In this document: positions 1 to 10,774 of the stretch, in pieces
Layout: each line of letters starts with the position of its first letter
Position numbering within the stretch: the first letter of the stretch is position 1
The notes under the pieces: generated by a model
Databases searched by the model: none
What the model was told of the DNA's origin: nothing
The model's input: only the letters and a program-made list of their open reading frames with translations
Translations under genes and position numbers: made by a program
From: UBA668 sp963720695
Lineage (GTDB): Bacteria; Actinomycetota; Acidimicrobiia; Acidimicrobiales; Ilumatobacteraceae
DNA: 64,000 nucleotides
NCBI GenBank assembly: GCA_963720695.1
Contig: CAVRGG010000007.1
Span: forward strand, 310,001-374,000
Direction of reading: 5' to 3'

Positions 1-440
1 ATCACGCCGCGGCACAGGGCGGATTCACACCGGCACGGCAGACGAAAAGTCCGGTCGTCGGAGATCGTGCCGTAGTCGACGGTCAGCTCCTGGCCTCGAT
101 CGACCGAGCGACGTGTGGCGAGTTCGAAGGCGCCCACCGGCCAGAGCGTCGGGTCGCACGAGTGATTGCCGAAGTGGGCGGTCGTCCTCGGTGGTAGGAC
201 GATGTGGGCGTCGTCGCCGACGGCGAAGGTGTCGATGTACTCCCCCTCGGCCGCCTCGTCGAACAGTCGATGGAGTTCGTCCGTCGTGACCACGTGCCCG
301 CCGAGCCGGATGATCACGACGCCGGCATCGATCGGCTCGGCGGCGAAGAGGCCGTCACCCTCGATTGCTGACGGCCGGACGACCAACGACGGATGCGTCC
401 ACACCTCGGTGGGGATCTCCATTTCCGAATACAACCACAT
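1..440 (-). CDS. SET domain protein, C-terminus cut by window edge
   Basis: The frame is open from ATG 440 through base 1, so the C-terminal end is missing. SET-domain hallmarks appear in order: an N-terminal GDGLFA segment, the central NHSCDP motif, ELTVDYG, and a Cys-rich post-SET tail (CRC then C five residues later) that in the family binds zinc. SET proteins transfer methyl groups from S-adenosylmethionine to lysines, but small bacterial single-domain members mostly have unknown targets. A second in-frame ATG at 422 is an alternative start. I prefer 440 because a purine-rich GGCGG precedes it and the spacing from the divergent yqeY-like start is still only 25 bp. Target and role cannot be inferred from the neighbours. 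Confidence 0.82.
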   Translation of the reverse strand, partial: MWLYSEMEIPTEVWTHPSLVVRPSAIEGDGLFAAEPIDAGVVIIRLGGHVVTTDELHRLFDEAAEGEYIDTFAVGDDAHIVLPPRTTAHFGNHSCDPTLWPVGAFELATRRSVDRGQELTVDYGTISDDRTFRLPCRCESALCRGV

Positions 441-451
441 CGACCACCGCC

Positions 452-465
452 TACGCTTCGCCGGC
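452..465 (+). promoter_or_regulatory. -10 hexamer TACGCT for leaderless yqeY-like gene
   Basis: TACGCT at 452-457 fits the actinobacterial TAnnnT -10 pattern and ends 8 nt before ATG 466. No Shine-Dalgarno sequence lies between, so transcription probably starts at or next to the start codon. Confidence 0.45.
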
Positions 466-804
466 ATGGGCCGGTGGAACGACATCGACGACGCGAGGCA
501 GACGGTGCGCGCGGCGCTGACCGTGGCGATGCGAGGTGGCGATCGGCACGCCACCAGCGCGCTCCGATCGTTCCTCGGCGCGCTCGACAACGCAGAGGCC
601 GCCGACACCGACCTGGCCCCGCCCGTCCAGGACGGGGTGATCGCAGGGGGCGTCGCCGGGTTGGGCGCGGGAGAGGTCGAGCGACGATCGTTGACCTCCG
701 ACGAGATCGATGCGGTGCTGTTCGCCGAGATCGAGGAGCGCCGCGAGTGGGCGGTCGACGACGGCACACGAGCCGAGATCGCGACCCTGGAGGCGCTCCG
801 TTGA
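466..804 (+). CDS. GatB/YqeY domain-containing protein
   Basis: This 112-residue protein resembles the GatB/YqeY family, whose fold matches the tRNA-binding tail of the GatB amidotransferase subunit. The typical helical start (VRAALTVAMRGGDRHATSALRS) is followed by the actinobacterial variant block VAGLGAGEVERR with LTSDEIDAV after it. Free-standing YqeY proteins are usually about 150 residues and have no proven catalytic role, so function is unassigned. The frame is open further upstream, but family similarity begins only at ATG 466 and a -10 hexamer sits just before it, so the longer start is rejected. It is divergent from the SET gene. Confidence 0.75.
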   Translation: MGRWNDIDDARQTVRAALTVAMRGGDRHATSALRSFLGALDNAEAADTDLAPPVQDGVIAGGVAGLGAGEVERRSLTSDEIDAVLFAEIEERREWAVDDGTRAEIATLEALR

Positions 805-861
805 GCCCGACCACGAACGCCGGGTTGCGATTCGCGCGTTCGTAGTGCCACAATGGCGCCG

Positions 862-906
862 ATGCGTGCGCACCTCACCTTCGGTCTCGTAGTAATTCTC
901 GTGTAG
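862..906 (+). CDS. ilvL: ilv operon leader peptide (attenuator peptide)
   Basis: A 14-codon ORF in the 190-bp gap before ilvB encodes a peptide whose last eight residues are Phe-Gly-Leu-Val-Val-Ile-Leu-Val; seven of its 14 residues are Leu, Val or Ile. Its stop codon at 904-906 abuts a hairpin and then an intrinsic terminator, the arrangement of a ribosome-mediated attenuator that senses charged branched-chain tRNAs. ATG 853 is in frame and would add three residues. The hexamer CACAAT at 849-854 lies 7 nt before ATG 862, so the mRNA may begin at this codon. The composition and position are seen directly; the regulatory role is inferred from the known ilv attenuation mechanism. Confidence 0.8.
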   Translation: MRAHLTFGLVVILV

Positions 907-933
907 ACGCACGCCCACATATCCGCGTGCGTC
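906..933 (+). promoter_or_regulatory. Leader hairpin of the ilv attenuator
   Basis: GACGCACG at 906-913 pairs perfectly with CGTGCGTC at 926-933 around a 12-nt loop. It begins at the leader peptide stop codon, so a ribosome stalled in the Val/Ile/Leu codons would mask its 5' arm. The start of the leader peptide (863-872) could also pair with the 5' arm, giving an alternative fold. Confidence 0.65.
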
Positions 934-934
934 C

Positions 935-965
935 AGCCTCCCGTTCGGGGGGCTTCTTCGTTTTT
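935..965 (+). terminator. Intrinsic terminator of the ilv attenuator
   Basis: AGCCTCCC at 935-942 pairs with GGGGGGCT at 947-954 (one T-G pair) around a GTTC loop, followed by a T-rich tract TCTTCGTTTTT ending at 965. It lies between the leader peptide and ilvB, so it should stop transcription before the operon when leader translation is unimpeded. Confidence 0.75.
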
Positions 966-994
966 CCGGCCACGTTCGACAACCAGGAGTACCC

Positions 995-2739
<1,745 letters not shown>

Positions 2740-2743
<4 letters not shown>

Positions 2744-3283
2744 GCGAGGACTTCAACCACCACATCCTGTCCGTCCTCGTGCAGAACCGACCCGGCGTGC
2801 TCGCCCGCGTGGCCGGTCTGTTCGCCCGGCGCGGCTTCAACATCTTCAGCCTCGCCGTCGCTCCTGCGGAGGCCGAAGGGTTCAGCCGGATCACGATCGT
2901 CGTCGATCTCGACTCCAGCCCGCTCGAACAGATCACCAAGCAGCTGTTCAAGCTGATCGAGGTCGTGAAGATCAGCGAGCTCGATCCGCGTCGCAGCGTC
3001 GAGCGCGAACTGCTCCTCGCGACCGTCGCGCGCGACCGCCGATCAGCGGGGTCAGGTCGTGGAACTGGTCAACATCTTCGAGGGCAAGATCCTCGCCGTG
3101 GGCATCGAGGCGATCACCGTCTCGCTCGACGGCCACCCCGACAAGCTCGACGATTTTGAGGAACTCCTGGCCACGTATGGCATCGTGGAGCTCCAACGGA
3201 CAGGGCGAGTCGCTCTGCCGAAGCTCGACCGCGACGCACGACTGCGTGCCGTCCAGAACACCAACAAGGGAAAGGCTGGCTGA
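2740..3283 (+). CDS. ilvN: Acetolactate synthase small subunit, frameshifted in this sequence
   Basis: Regulatory subunit that binds IlvB and mediates valine feedback through its N-terminal ACT domain (about residues 7-80, with NRPGVLARVAGLFARRGFNI). ATG 2740 overlaps the ilvB stop. After RELLLATV the reading frame breaks: the C-terminal half (VVELVNIFEGKILAVG to the stop at 3281-3283) continues in the next frame. Dropping one base from the GCGCGCG run at about 3027-3033 restores a normal small subunit of about 180 residues. Without that, frame 1 stops at 3157-3159. Both halves are well conserved, so a sequencing error is more likely than a dead gene, since ilvB and ilvC are intact. Confidence 0.9.
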
Positions 3284-3288
3284 CCTTC

Positions 3289-4317
3289 ATGGCCGCACAG
3301 ATGTACTACGAGGCGGATTGCGATCCGTCGATCATTCGCGGCCGCAAGGTCGCCATCATCGGCTACGGCTCCCAGGGTCATGCGCACGCGCTGAACCTGA
3401 AGGAGTCCGGCGTGGAGGTGGTCGTCGGACTGCGCGAGGGCAGCAAGTCCGCCGCCAAGGCAGAGGCCGCCGGCCTGAAGGTGATGGGTCTCTCCGAAGC
3501 GGCCAAGTGGGCCAACGTGATCATGCTGACGATGCCCGACACCGAGCAGAAGGCCACGTACGAGGAGTTCATCAAGCCGCACATGCGCAAGGGCAAGGCG
3601 CTCGCGTTCGCGCACGGCTTCAACATCCGCTTCAAGCGCATCCGTCCCCCGAAGACCGTCGACGTGATCATGATCGCGCCCAAGGGCCCCGGCCACCTCG
3701 TGCGTCGCACCTACACCGAGGGCGGCGGCGTGCCGGCGCTCATCGCCGTCCACCAGGACGCGACCGGCGGCGCCAAGGAGCTCGCCCTGAGCTACGCGGC
3801 GGCCATCGGCGGCGCCCGCGCGGGCGTCATCGAGACGACCTTCACCGAGGAGACCGAGACCGACCTGTTCGGTGAGCAGGCCGTGCTCTGCGGCGGCGTC
3901 ACGTCGCTGGTGCAGGCCGGCTTCGAGACGCTGGTCGAGGCGGGCTACCAGCCCGAGATGGCGTACTTCGAGTGCCTGCACGAGGTGAAGCTGATCGTCG
4001 ACCTCATGTACGAGGAGGGCATCGCCGGCATGCGCTACAGCATCAGCGACACCGCCGAGTACGGCGACCTCACCCGCGGCCCCCGCGTGGTGACCGCTCG
4101 CACCAAGGCCGAGATGAAGAAGATCCTCAAGGAGATCCAGTCGGGCAAGTTCGCTCGCGAGTGGGTCGCCGAGAGCGAGAGCGGCCGCGAGCACATGAAG
4201 GCACTGCAGCAGGCAGGCAAGGAGCACCAGATCGAGCAGGTCGGCGCGCAGCTGCGGAGCATGATGCCGTTCCTCGGCGCCGGCAAGCAGAAGGTCTCCG
4301 ACGTCAGCGGCGGCTAG
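3289..4317 (+). CDS. ilvC: Ketol-acid reductoisomerase (NADP+), class I
   Basis: Converts acetolactate or acetohydroxybutyrate to the 2,3-dihydroxy acid by Mg-dependent alkyl migration and NAD(P)H reduction. The 342-residue length is typical of the short class I enzyme. The Rossmann motif GYGSQG is at residues 25-30, followed by HALNLKESG and later GPGHLVRR. The C-terminal knotted domain holds the metal ligands in ETETDLFGEQ and the ECLHE motif. It starts 5 nt after the ilvN stop, with the purine-rich AAGGGAAAGG just upstream, and is the last biosynthetic gene behind the attenuator. Confidence 0.97.
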   Translation: MAAQMYYEADCDPSIIRGRKVAIIGYGSQGHAHALNLKESGVEVVVGLREGSKSAAKAEAAGLKVMGLSEAAKWANVIMLTMPDTEQKATYEEFIKPHMRKGKALAFAHGFNIRFKRIRPPKTVDVIMIAPKGPGHLVRRTYTEGGGVPALIAVHQDATGGAKELALSYAAAIGGARAGVIETTFTEETETDLFGEQAVLCGGVTSLVQAGFETLVEAGYQPEMAYFECLHEVKLIVDLMYEEGIAGMRYSISDTAEYGDLTRGPRVVTARTKAEMKKILKEIQSGKFAREWVAESESGREHMKALQQAGKEHQIEQVGAQLRSMMPFLGAGKQKVSDVSGG

Positions 4318-4343
4318 GGTTCCGTCGACGAACGGAGGGCGCC

Positions 4344-4457
4344 ATGCCCGAGAAATCACCCCAGAAGCCCAGTGCCAAGAAGACGGGCAAGTCGCTCAAG
4401 GAGAAGCGGGCCGCCAAGCACGAGAAGGCGGCGGAGAAGAAGTCCCGCGGCGTCTGA
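4344..4457 (+). CDS. Small Lys-rich basic protein, 37 residues
   Basis: An ORF of 37 residues preceded by an excellent ribosome-binding site (CGGAGG at 4333-4338, 5 nt before the ATG). Twelve residues are Lys, with the segment KSLKEKRAAKHEKAAEKKS. Similar very short Lys-rich proteins with a KSLKEKRAAK core are common in actinobacteria and are annotated as hypothetical. The composition suggests nucleic-acid binding or a disordered tail, but nothing proves a role. It sits 26 nt after ilvC and may be cotranscribed. Confidence 0.65.
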   Translation: MPEKSPQKPSAKKTGKSLKEKRAAKHEKAAEKKSRGV

Positions 4458-4490
4458 GCTGAATTCCGACTTGTACGGTCAGGATTCAGC
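4458..4490. repeat. Imperfect inverted repeat between the ilv operon and metY
   Basis: GCTGAATTCC at 4458-4467 faces GGATTCAGC at 4482-4490 with one bulged base and a 14-nt spacer. It could terminate the upstream operon (there is no T tract) or be an operator, because the spacer contains the start of the putative metY -35 element. Confidence 0.4.
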
Positions 4491-4508
4491 GCACTAGGTT
4501 GACGCGCC
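4471..4508 (+). promoter_or_regulatory. Promoter of metY (leaderless)
   Basis: TTGTAC at 4471-4476 and TAGGTT at 4495-4500 are spaced 18 nt apart, and ATG 4509 follows the -10 after 8 nt. No Shine-Dalgarno site is present. Confidence 0.55.
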
Positions 4509-5818
<1,310 letters not shown>

Positions 5819-5822
<4 letters not shown>

Positions 5823-6799
5823 CGCGACCCGTGTCGCACCAGCGCCGTGAGCAGGCTCAGACCGGCGGCGTTGCCGAGTACGACGAGCGTGTCGCCGGCG
5901 TGCAGTGGGCCGTCGGCTTCGTGCCATCGCTGGACGCCCGCGTCCTGGCGCAACCCGAGGATGTGCACGTCCGGCGCCGACTCCATCAGCGCCCGTAGGT
6001 CGCACCCGACCGCGGCGGCGCCCGCACCGACCTCCATCTCCTCGACCCGCATGTCGGTGCCGGAGATCGCGAGCACCCCCAGCACCTCGGCGTCGAGCGC
6101 GGTGGCGGCCATGCTGCTCCCCACGCTCTCGTACACCGGCACCACGTGCGACGCGCCCGCCCGCATCAGGCGCTCGCCCCACGCGGCGTCGTTGACCCGC
6201 GCGACGATGCGCAGTTCCGGTGCGAGGGAGCGAGCGGTCAGCGCGACGACGGCGTTCGACGGGTCGTCGAGGCTGGTGATCAGCGCCGCGGCCTTGGCGA
6301 CCCCGGCGTCGTGGAGCACGGTCACGTCGCGTGCGTCACCGAGCAGGAAGGTTGCCCCGGCGGCGGTGACGGCCGCCTCGATCGACGGGTTGGTGTCGAT
6401 GACGATGCAGCCCCGCCCGGCCCGGATCGCTGCGTCGGCCGACGCCCGACCCACGCGACCGAAGCCGACGATCACCACGTGGTCCTCCATGTGCATGCGC
6501 ACCTTGGCCCTCCGTTTCTCCCGGATCGCTCCGGTGATCTCGCCCGACAGGAACATCGCTGTCAGGGTGGCTGCCGAGTACACGAACACCGCGAAGCCGG
6601 CGAGGATCACCACGACCGTCCATGCCCGTCCTGCCGTCGACAGCGGGTGTACCTCGCCGTAACCGACCTGGCCCATCGTGATGACCGACATGTAGAACGC
6701 GTCCATGACGCTCCACGGCTCGATGACGAGGTAGCCCGCCGACGCGACCGCGACCGCGAGCAGGGCCGCAATGCCGGGTCCTCGCAACGGGCGCCACAT
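5819..6799 (-). CDS. Two-TM potassium channel with TrkA-N/TrkA-C (RCK) domains
   Basis: The 326-residue protein starts with a hydrophobic segment, a pore loop with the selectivity-filter core GYGE (in TMGQVGYGEVHP), and a second hydrophobic helix around AWTVVVILAGFAVFVYSA. This is the Ion_trans_2 layout. The cytoplasmic part begins with VVIVGFGRVGR, the NAD-binding Rossmann motif of TrkA-N, and ends in a TrkA-C-like domain. Such proteins gate K+ flow in response to nucleotide or Ca2+. Longer in-frame starts exist upstream, but similarity begins at MWRP and the next gene diverges 52 bp away. The two stop codons of this gene and metY share a CTAG. Confidence 0.9.
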
Positions 6800-6838
6800 G
6801 TGGACAGTGTGCGCACCTCGCCCCCGATCTGCCCAGGG

Positions 6839-6851
6839 TAGGTTGTCCCTT
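6839..6851 (+). promoter_or_regulatory. -10 hexamer TAGGTT for leaderless AhpD-like gene
   Basis: TAGGTT at 6839-6844, the same hexamer as at metY, ends 7 nt before GTG 6852. There is no Shine-Dalgarno site. Confidence 0.5.
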
Positions 6852-7803
6852 GTGACCAGGGTCGTCCGCGCTGATCTCGTCGACGCCCATCGTCGCTCGT
6901 TGCTGCACGTCGCCCGTCCCGGCGCCCGCCTGGACGGGGCGCGCCGGGTGCACATCGCCCGCGCGGCGATCGACTCGTACCTTGACCCCGACCCGGCACC
7001 GCCGTGGGCGCAGCCGTACGGCGACCCGCTGCTCGACGGCGCCCATCGCCTCGCCCGGCACGCGGGCACCCTGACCGAGCAGTGGTACCGGGACCTGGGG
7101 GTGGACCCGCTCGATTGGGTCGAGGTGGTCGGTGTGGTCATCGCGTCGATCCCTCCGGTGGCGTTCGCCCGGGCGGTGGGACTCCCGCTGCCGGAGCTGC
7201 CCGCACCGGTCGCCGGCGAACCGACCGGCCACGTCGCGGCCGAGCTCGCCCCTGCGACGCTCAACTGGGTCCCCGTCGCCGCTCCGGCCGACCGCACGGC
7301 GTCGGTGGTGCAGGCCCTCGAGCGCGCTGCCCGACGAGTGGGACAACCTGTGGCAACTGGCCGAAGCGCAGTACATGAGCGACTCGGCCATGGCGGACCC
7401 CCTGTGGAACCGCGGCACGCTGACCCGCGCCCAGATGGAGCTCGTCGCCGGACGCTTGTCACGCCTGCGCGACTGCTTGTTTTGAACGACCTCCCACACC
7501 CGCATGCTCAGTTGGAGCAGCACCGAGAACGGTACGCCTGCGGATCTCTCCGCCATCACCACCGGCGAGTCCGACGGTGGGCAACCACACGGGGCCGCGC
7601 TGCTCGCGTTCGTGGCGGCCATCGTCGGCACCGACGACCACGCGCTGGCCGAGACCCGCGAACGCCTCGCCACCGAAGCCGATGACGCCTTCATGATCGA
7701 CGCTGCGGCGGTGGCCGCCAACTTCGAGATGATGACGCGGGTCGCCGACGGGACAGGGGCGAAGTTGCCTCCCTCACGGGAAACGATGGACGAACGGCCC
7801 TGA
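6852..7803 (+). CDS. Carboxymuconolactone decarboxylase/AhpD-like protein, frameshifted, candidate selenoprotein
   Basis: Read as one gene of about 316 residues: an N-terminal half up to ASVVQAL, a single-base frameshift near 7320-7330 (in CTCGAGCGCGCTG), then SALPDEWDNLWQLAEAQY and LTRAQMELVAGRLSRLRDCLF. Next comes TGA at 7483-7485, and the same frame stays open through TTSHTRMLSWSS and a further 100 residues to a TGA at 7801-7803. AhpD-like peroxidases carry a CxxC redox pair in exactly this place, often followed by T/S-H, so TGA replaces the second Cys (CxxU). AhpD-like CxxU selenoproteins are a described family. The simpler alternatives are sequencing error or a broken gene, made more credible by the frameshift. 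GTG 6852 follows a -10 hexamer by 7 nt. Confidence 0.6.
7483..7519 (+). other. In-frame TGA with SECIS-like hairpin
   Basis: TGA at 7483-7485 is followed by TGCTC (7505-7509), loop AGTTG (7510-7514) and GAGCA (7515-7519). The apical loop starts 25 nt after the TGA and has G as its second base, as expected for bacterial SECIS elements. The stem is only 5 bp before mismatches begin. Confidence 0.45.
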
Positions 7804-7848
7804 CGTCACACCGCGTGGGTCTCGTACAGTCGACCCTTGGAGGTCGGC

Positions 7849-10773
7849 ATGAGATCCTGGTGGAACACGGTAGGAACATGGCTCAGCCGAAAGACGACCC
7901 TCACGTTGGTCGCGGTGCTGGCGTTGACGGGCGTGTTCGCAATCGGGCTCAAGCGTCTCGACTTCGCGACCGGCCAGGACAGCTACATCGATCCGTCGTC
8001 GCAGGTGGCCAAGAACAACCGCGCGTATCAGGACCTGTTCGGCGGCGAGAACATGGTGGTGCTGTTCTCCGTCCCGCAGGACAAGACCCTGGTCGACCTG
8101 TTCACCACACACAACGTCGAGCAGATGAACAGCATGCAGGCGGAGTTGGAGGGCAACCCGGCCATCGTGTCGGTGGTGTCGCCGGTGGTGCTGTTGCAGT
8201 GGACGAACGATCTCATCACCAAGGGCGTCGCCAGCGACATCCTCGCCCGCGCGATCCAGCGCGATCCGGACCCCGCCGGCCAGACGCTCCGTCAGAACGA
8301 CGCGCTGCTGACGACCCTGCGCCTCGGTGCCTCCGGCACGCAATCGCTCGACAACCCGGACTGGGTGAAGTTCCTCCTCTACGACAACACCGGCTTCAGC
8401 CTGACCGCCGACCAGCAGCTGGTCGCTCCGCCCGACGATCAACTCGTCGTGCGCAGGGCGCTGCGGGCGTTCATCCCCGACCCGCACCATGCGATCTTCG
8501 CGGCCGTCCTCGTGGGCAACGCCCCGCTCGACGCGCTGTCCACCGGCTCCGACGCGGTGAAGGCGGCCGTGGCCGGGCAATCGTTCGAGAACGCGGACAT
8601 CGTCGTCACGGGCACCCCGACCTTTCTGACCGACATCAACAACTACCTGCAGGGTGGCATGTTGACGCTCGGCGGGATCGCGGTGCTCGTGATGATGGTG
8701 ATTCTCGTCATCGCCTTCCGCGTGCGCTGGCGGCTGCTGCCGCTCGCCGGGATGGCGGTCGGTGTGATCTGGGGCTTCGGTGCGTTCGGGTTCAGCGGCA
8801 CCAAGCTCTCACTCGTCACGATCGCCGGCCTGCCGATCCTGATCGGGCTCGGCATCGAGTTCGCGATCCAGATCCAGAACCGGATCGAGGAGGAGCGCGG
8901 CATCGAACGGGTCTCGGATCCGTTCGGCCAGACCCTGTCGCACATGGCACCGCCGCTGCTGGCCGCGACCATGGCTGCGGTCATCGCGTTCCTCACCGTG
9001 AAGATCTCCAAGGTCCCGATGGTGCAGGACTTCGGCGTGCTGCTCTCGATGGGCATCGTCGCCCTGCTCATCGCGGGAGTGGTGCTGCCGCTGACGCTGA
9101 TCGGCGCCCGCGAACGGCGCTCACCGACCACCAAGCCTGACCAGCCCTCGTGGGTGGAGGCGACCGTGCGCACGCTCGGCAGCCTGCCGCGCGGCGCGGT
9201 CCTTCCGCTCGTCTTCGTCGCCATCGCCATCCCGGTGCTCGGCCTCGCCGTGGAGGGAGGGTCCCGGATCGAGAGCGACCCGATCAACTGGGCGAATCAG
9301 AGCAGCGTCGCGATCAAGAACGCCCGCACGCTCGAGACCCAGACCGGGTTCGCCTCGACGCTCGGCGTCTTCGTGCAGGCCGATCCGTCGATCGCCTCCA
9401 ACGGCATCTTCACCGACCAGATGGGCGCGTTCCAGATGGATCTCGTGGAGAGCCAACTGGCCGCCAACCCCGAGCTCGCCCAGGCATCGAGCCTGGCGAC
9501 GACCGTCGGGTGGCTGATGGAGGTGCCCGGAGCGACGGCGTTGCCGCCGACGGGTCTCGACATGCTGCAGGCGTTCGACGTGGCGCCCGACTCGCTGCGT
9601 CCCGCGCTCGTGGCCGACAACGGCAACGCCGCGCAAGTGCTGTTCCAGGTGGGCCCGTCATCCTTGGAGGAGCGCGCCGTCGTGCTGCAGCACGTGGAGG
9701 CGGCAGTCGCCGACCCCGGCGATCATGCCCTGCTCCCTGCCGGAGCGACCGCGACCACCGGTGGCCTCGCCGTGGTCGGCGTCGGTCTGCTGGAGAACAT
9801 CACCGCCAACCGCGCCGAGCTCACCATCGTCGCGCTGCTCCTCGTCGGTGCGTTCCTGGTGTTCCGCTACCGAGACCTCGCTCGCGGGCTCATCACGATG
9901 ATCCCGGTGCTCCTCGCGGTCGGCATGTCGGCCGTCCTGGTCCGCCTGCTCCACATCACGCTCAGCCCGCTCACCACCGTCGGTGGCCCGCTCGTCGTGG
10001 CCACCTGTGCCGAGTTCGCCGTGCTCCTGATGGACCGCTATGCCGAAGAACGCATGCGCGGCTTCGATCCCGACGACAGCACACGTGTCGCCGCGCAACG
10101 GACCGGTCGCGCGTTCTTCACCTCGGCGCTCACCACGCTCGGGGGCTTCGCCGTCTTGATGTTCAGCACCCTGCCCTTGCTGAGCGACTTCGGGATGGTC
10201 GTCACGATCAACATCGCCGTCGCGCTGCTGGCCGCACTGGTCGTGGTGCCGCCGCTGGTGAAGGAAGCTGATCGCCGTGGCCTGCTGTCGATGGGCCGTC
10301 ACACCAAGCTCTCGCGCACGAGGGGCCGCACGATCGCCGTCGCGATCGGGGGCCTCGCGCTGACGGCCGCCGGCGTCGTGATGGTGGCGCGCGCCGTGCG
10401 CGACACCACCCCCGCGACCGCCAGTCCGCGGATGACCGACACCGTCGAACAGCCGGCGACCACCCCGCCGCCGACCACGGTCGCCCCGACCACGTCGCTC
10501 GCCCCCGATGCGACGTTGCCGCCAGGCCCTGCCGAGCGACCGACGGGCCTCATCGGTGGCGTGTTCTACGACTCGCTCACTGCGGTCGGGGTCGATCCGG
10601 GCGTGGCGCGGTGCGCTGCCGACGACCTGATCGCCAACACGTCGGAAGCCGACCTGCTGGCGATGGGCATCGCCGAGAACCCGCGCCCGGCAGCGGTGAA
10701 CGCGCTGCTCGACGCGTCGGCGAAGCGCTGCGGCGTGACCCAGGAACAGCTCGACGCGGCCGCGGCCGGTTGA
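7849..10773 (+). CDS. MMPL/RND-family transporter with extra C-terminal domain
   Basis: A 974-residue RND-superfamily protein with the usual twofold layout: TM1, a large extracytoplasmic loop, TM2-6 (with LVTIAGLPILIGLGIEFA), a second loop, then TM8-12 (with TVGGPLVVATCAEFAVLLMDRY). MmpL-type proteins export lipids or hydrophobic compounds using the proton gradient. After TM12 there is a Thr/Pro-rich linker (TTPPPTTVAPTT) and about 80 residues with two Cys and SEADLLAMGIAENPRP, an extra domain outside the usual RND plan. SD GGAGGT at 7839-7844 favours ATG 7849 over the upstream TTG 7837. TACAGT at 7825-7830 is a candidate -10. Confidence 0.88.
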   Translation: MRSWWNTVGTWLSRKTTLTLVAVLALTGVFAIGLKRLDFATGQDSYIDPSSQVAKNNRAYQDLFGGENMVVLFSVPQDKTLVDLFTTHNVEQMNSMQAELEGNPAIVSVVSPVVLLQWTNDLITKGVASDILARAIQRDPDPAGQTLRQNDALLTTLRLGASGTQSLDNPDWVKFLLYDNTGFSLTADQQLVAPPDDQLVVRRALRAFIPDPHHAIFAAVLVGNAPLDALSTGSDAVKAAVAGQSFENADIVVTGTPTFLTDINNYLQGGMLTLGGIAVLVMMVILVIAFRVRWRLLPLAGMAVGVIWGFGAFGFSGTKLSLVTIAGLPILIGLGIEFAIQIQNRIEEERGIERVSDPFGQTLSHMAPPLLAATMAAVIAFLTVKISKVPMVQDFGVLLSMGIVALLIAGVVLPLTLIGARERRSPTTKPDQPSWVEATVRTLGSLPRGAVLPLVFVAIAIPVLGLAVEGGSRIESDPINWANQSSVAIKNARTLETQTGFASTLGVFVQADPSIASNGIFTDQMGAFQMDLVESQLAANPELAQASSLATTVGWLMEVPGATALPPTGLDMLQAFDVAPDSLRPALVADNGNAAQVLFQVGPSSLEERAVVLQHVEAAVADPGDHALLPAGATATTGGLAVVGVGLLENITANRAELTIVALLLVGAFLVFRYRDLARGLITMIPVLLAVGMSAVLVRLLHITLSPLTTVGGPLVVATCAEFAVLLMDRYAEERMRGFDPDDSTRVAAQRTGRAFFTSALTTLGGFAVLMFSTLPLLSDFGMVVTINIAVALLAALVVVPPLVKEADRRGLLSMGRHTKLSRTRGRTIAVAIGGLALTAAGVVMVARAVRDTTPATASPRMTDTVEQPATTPPPTTVAPTTSLAPDATLPPGPAERPTGLIGGVFYDSLTAVGVDPGVARCAADDLIANTSEADLLAMGIAENPRPAAVNALLDASAKRCGVTQEQLDAAAAG

Positions 10774-10774
10774 G

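Noticed and set aside
3027..3033. Programmed +1 frameshift in ilvN
   Set aside because: There is no slippery codon or stimulator of the known prfB or antizyme type; the alternating GC run and two similar sites favour sequence error.
7801..7808. Palindrome TGACGTCA just upstream of the MMPL gene
   Set aside because: It overlaps the stop codon of the AhpD-like gene and occurs once; with no second copy or known regulator it is likely chance.
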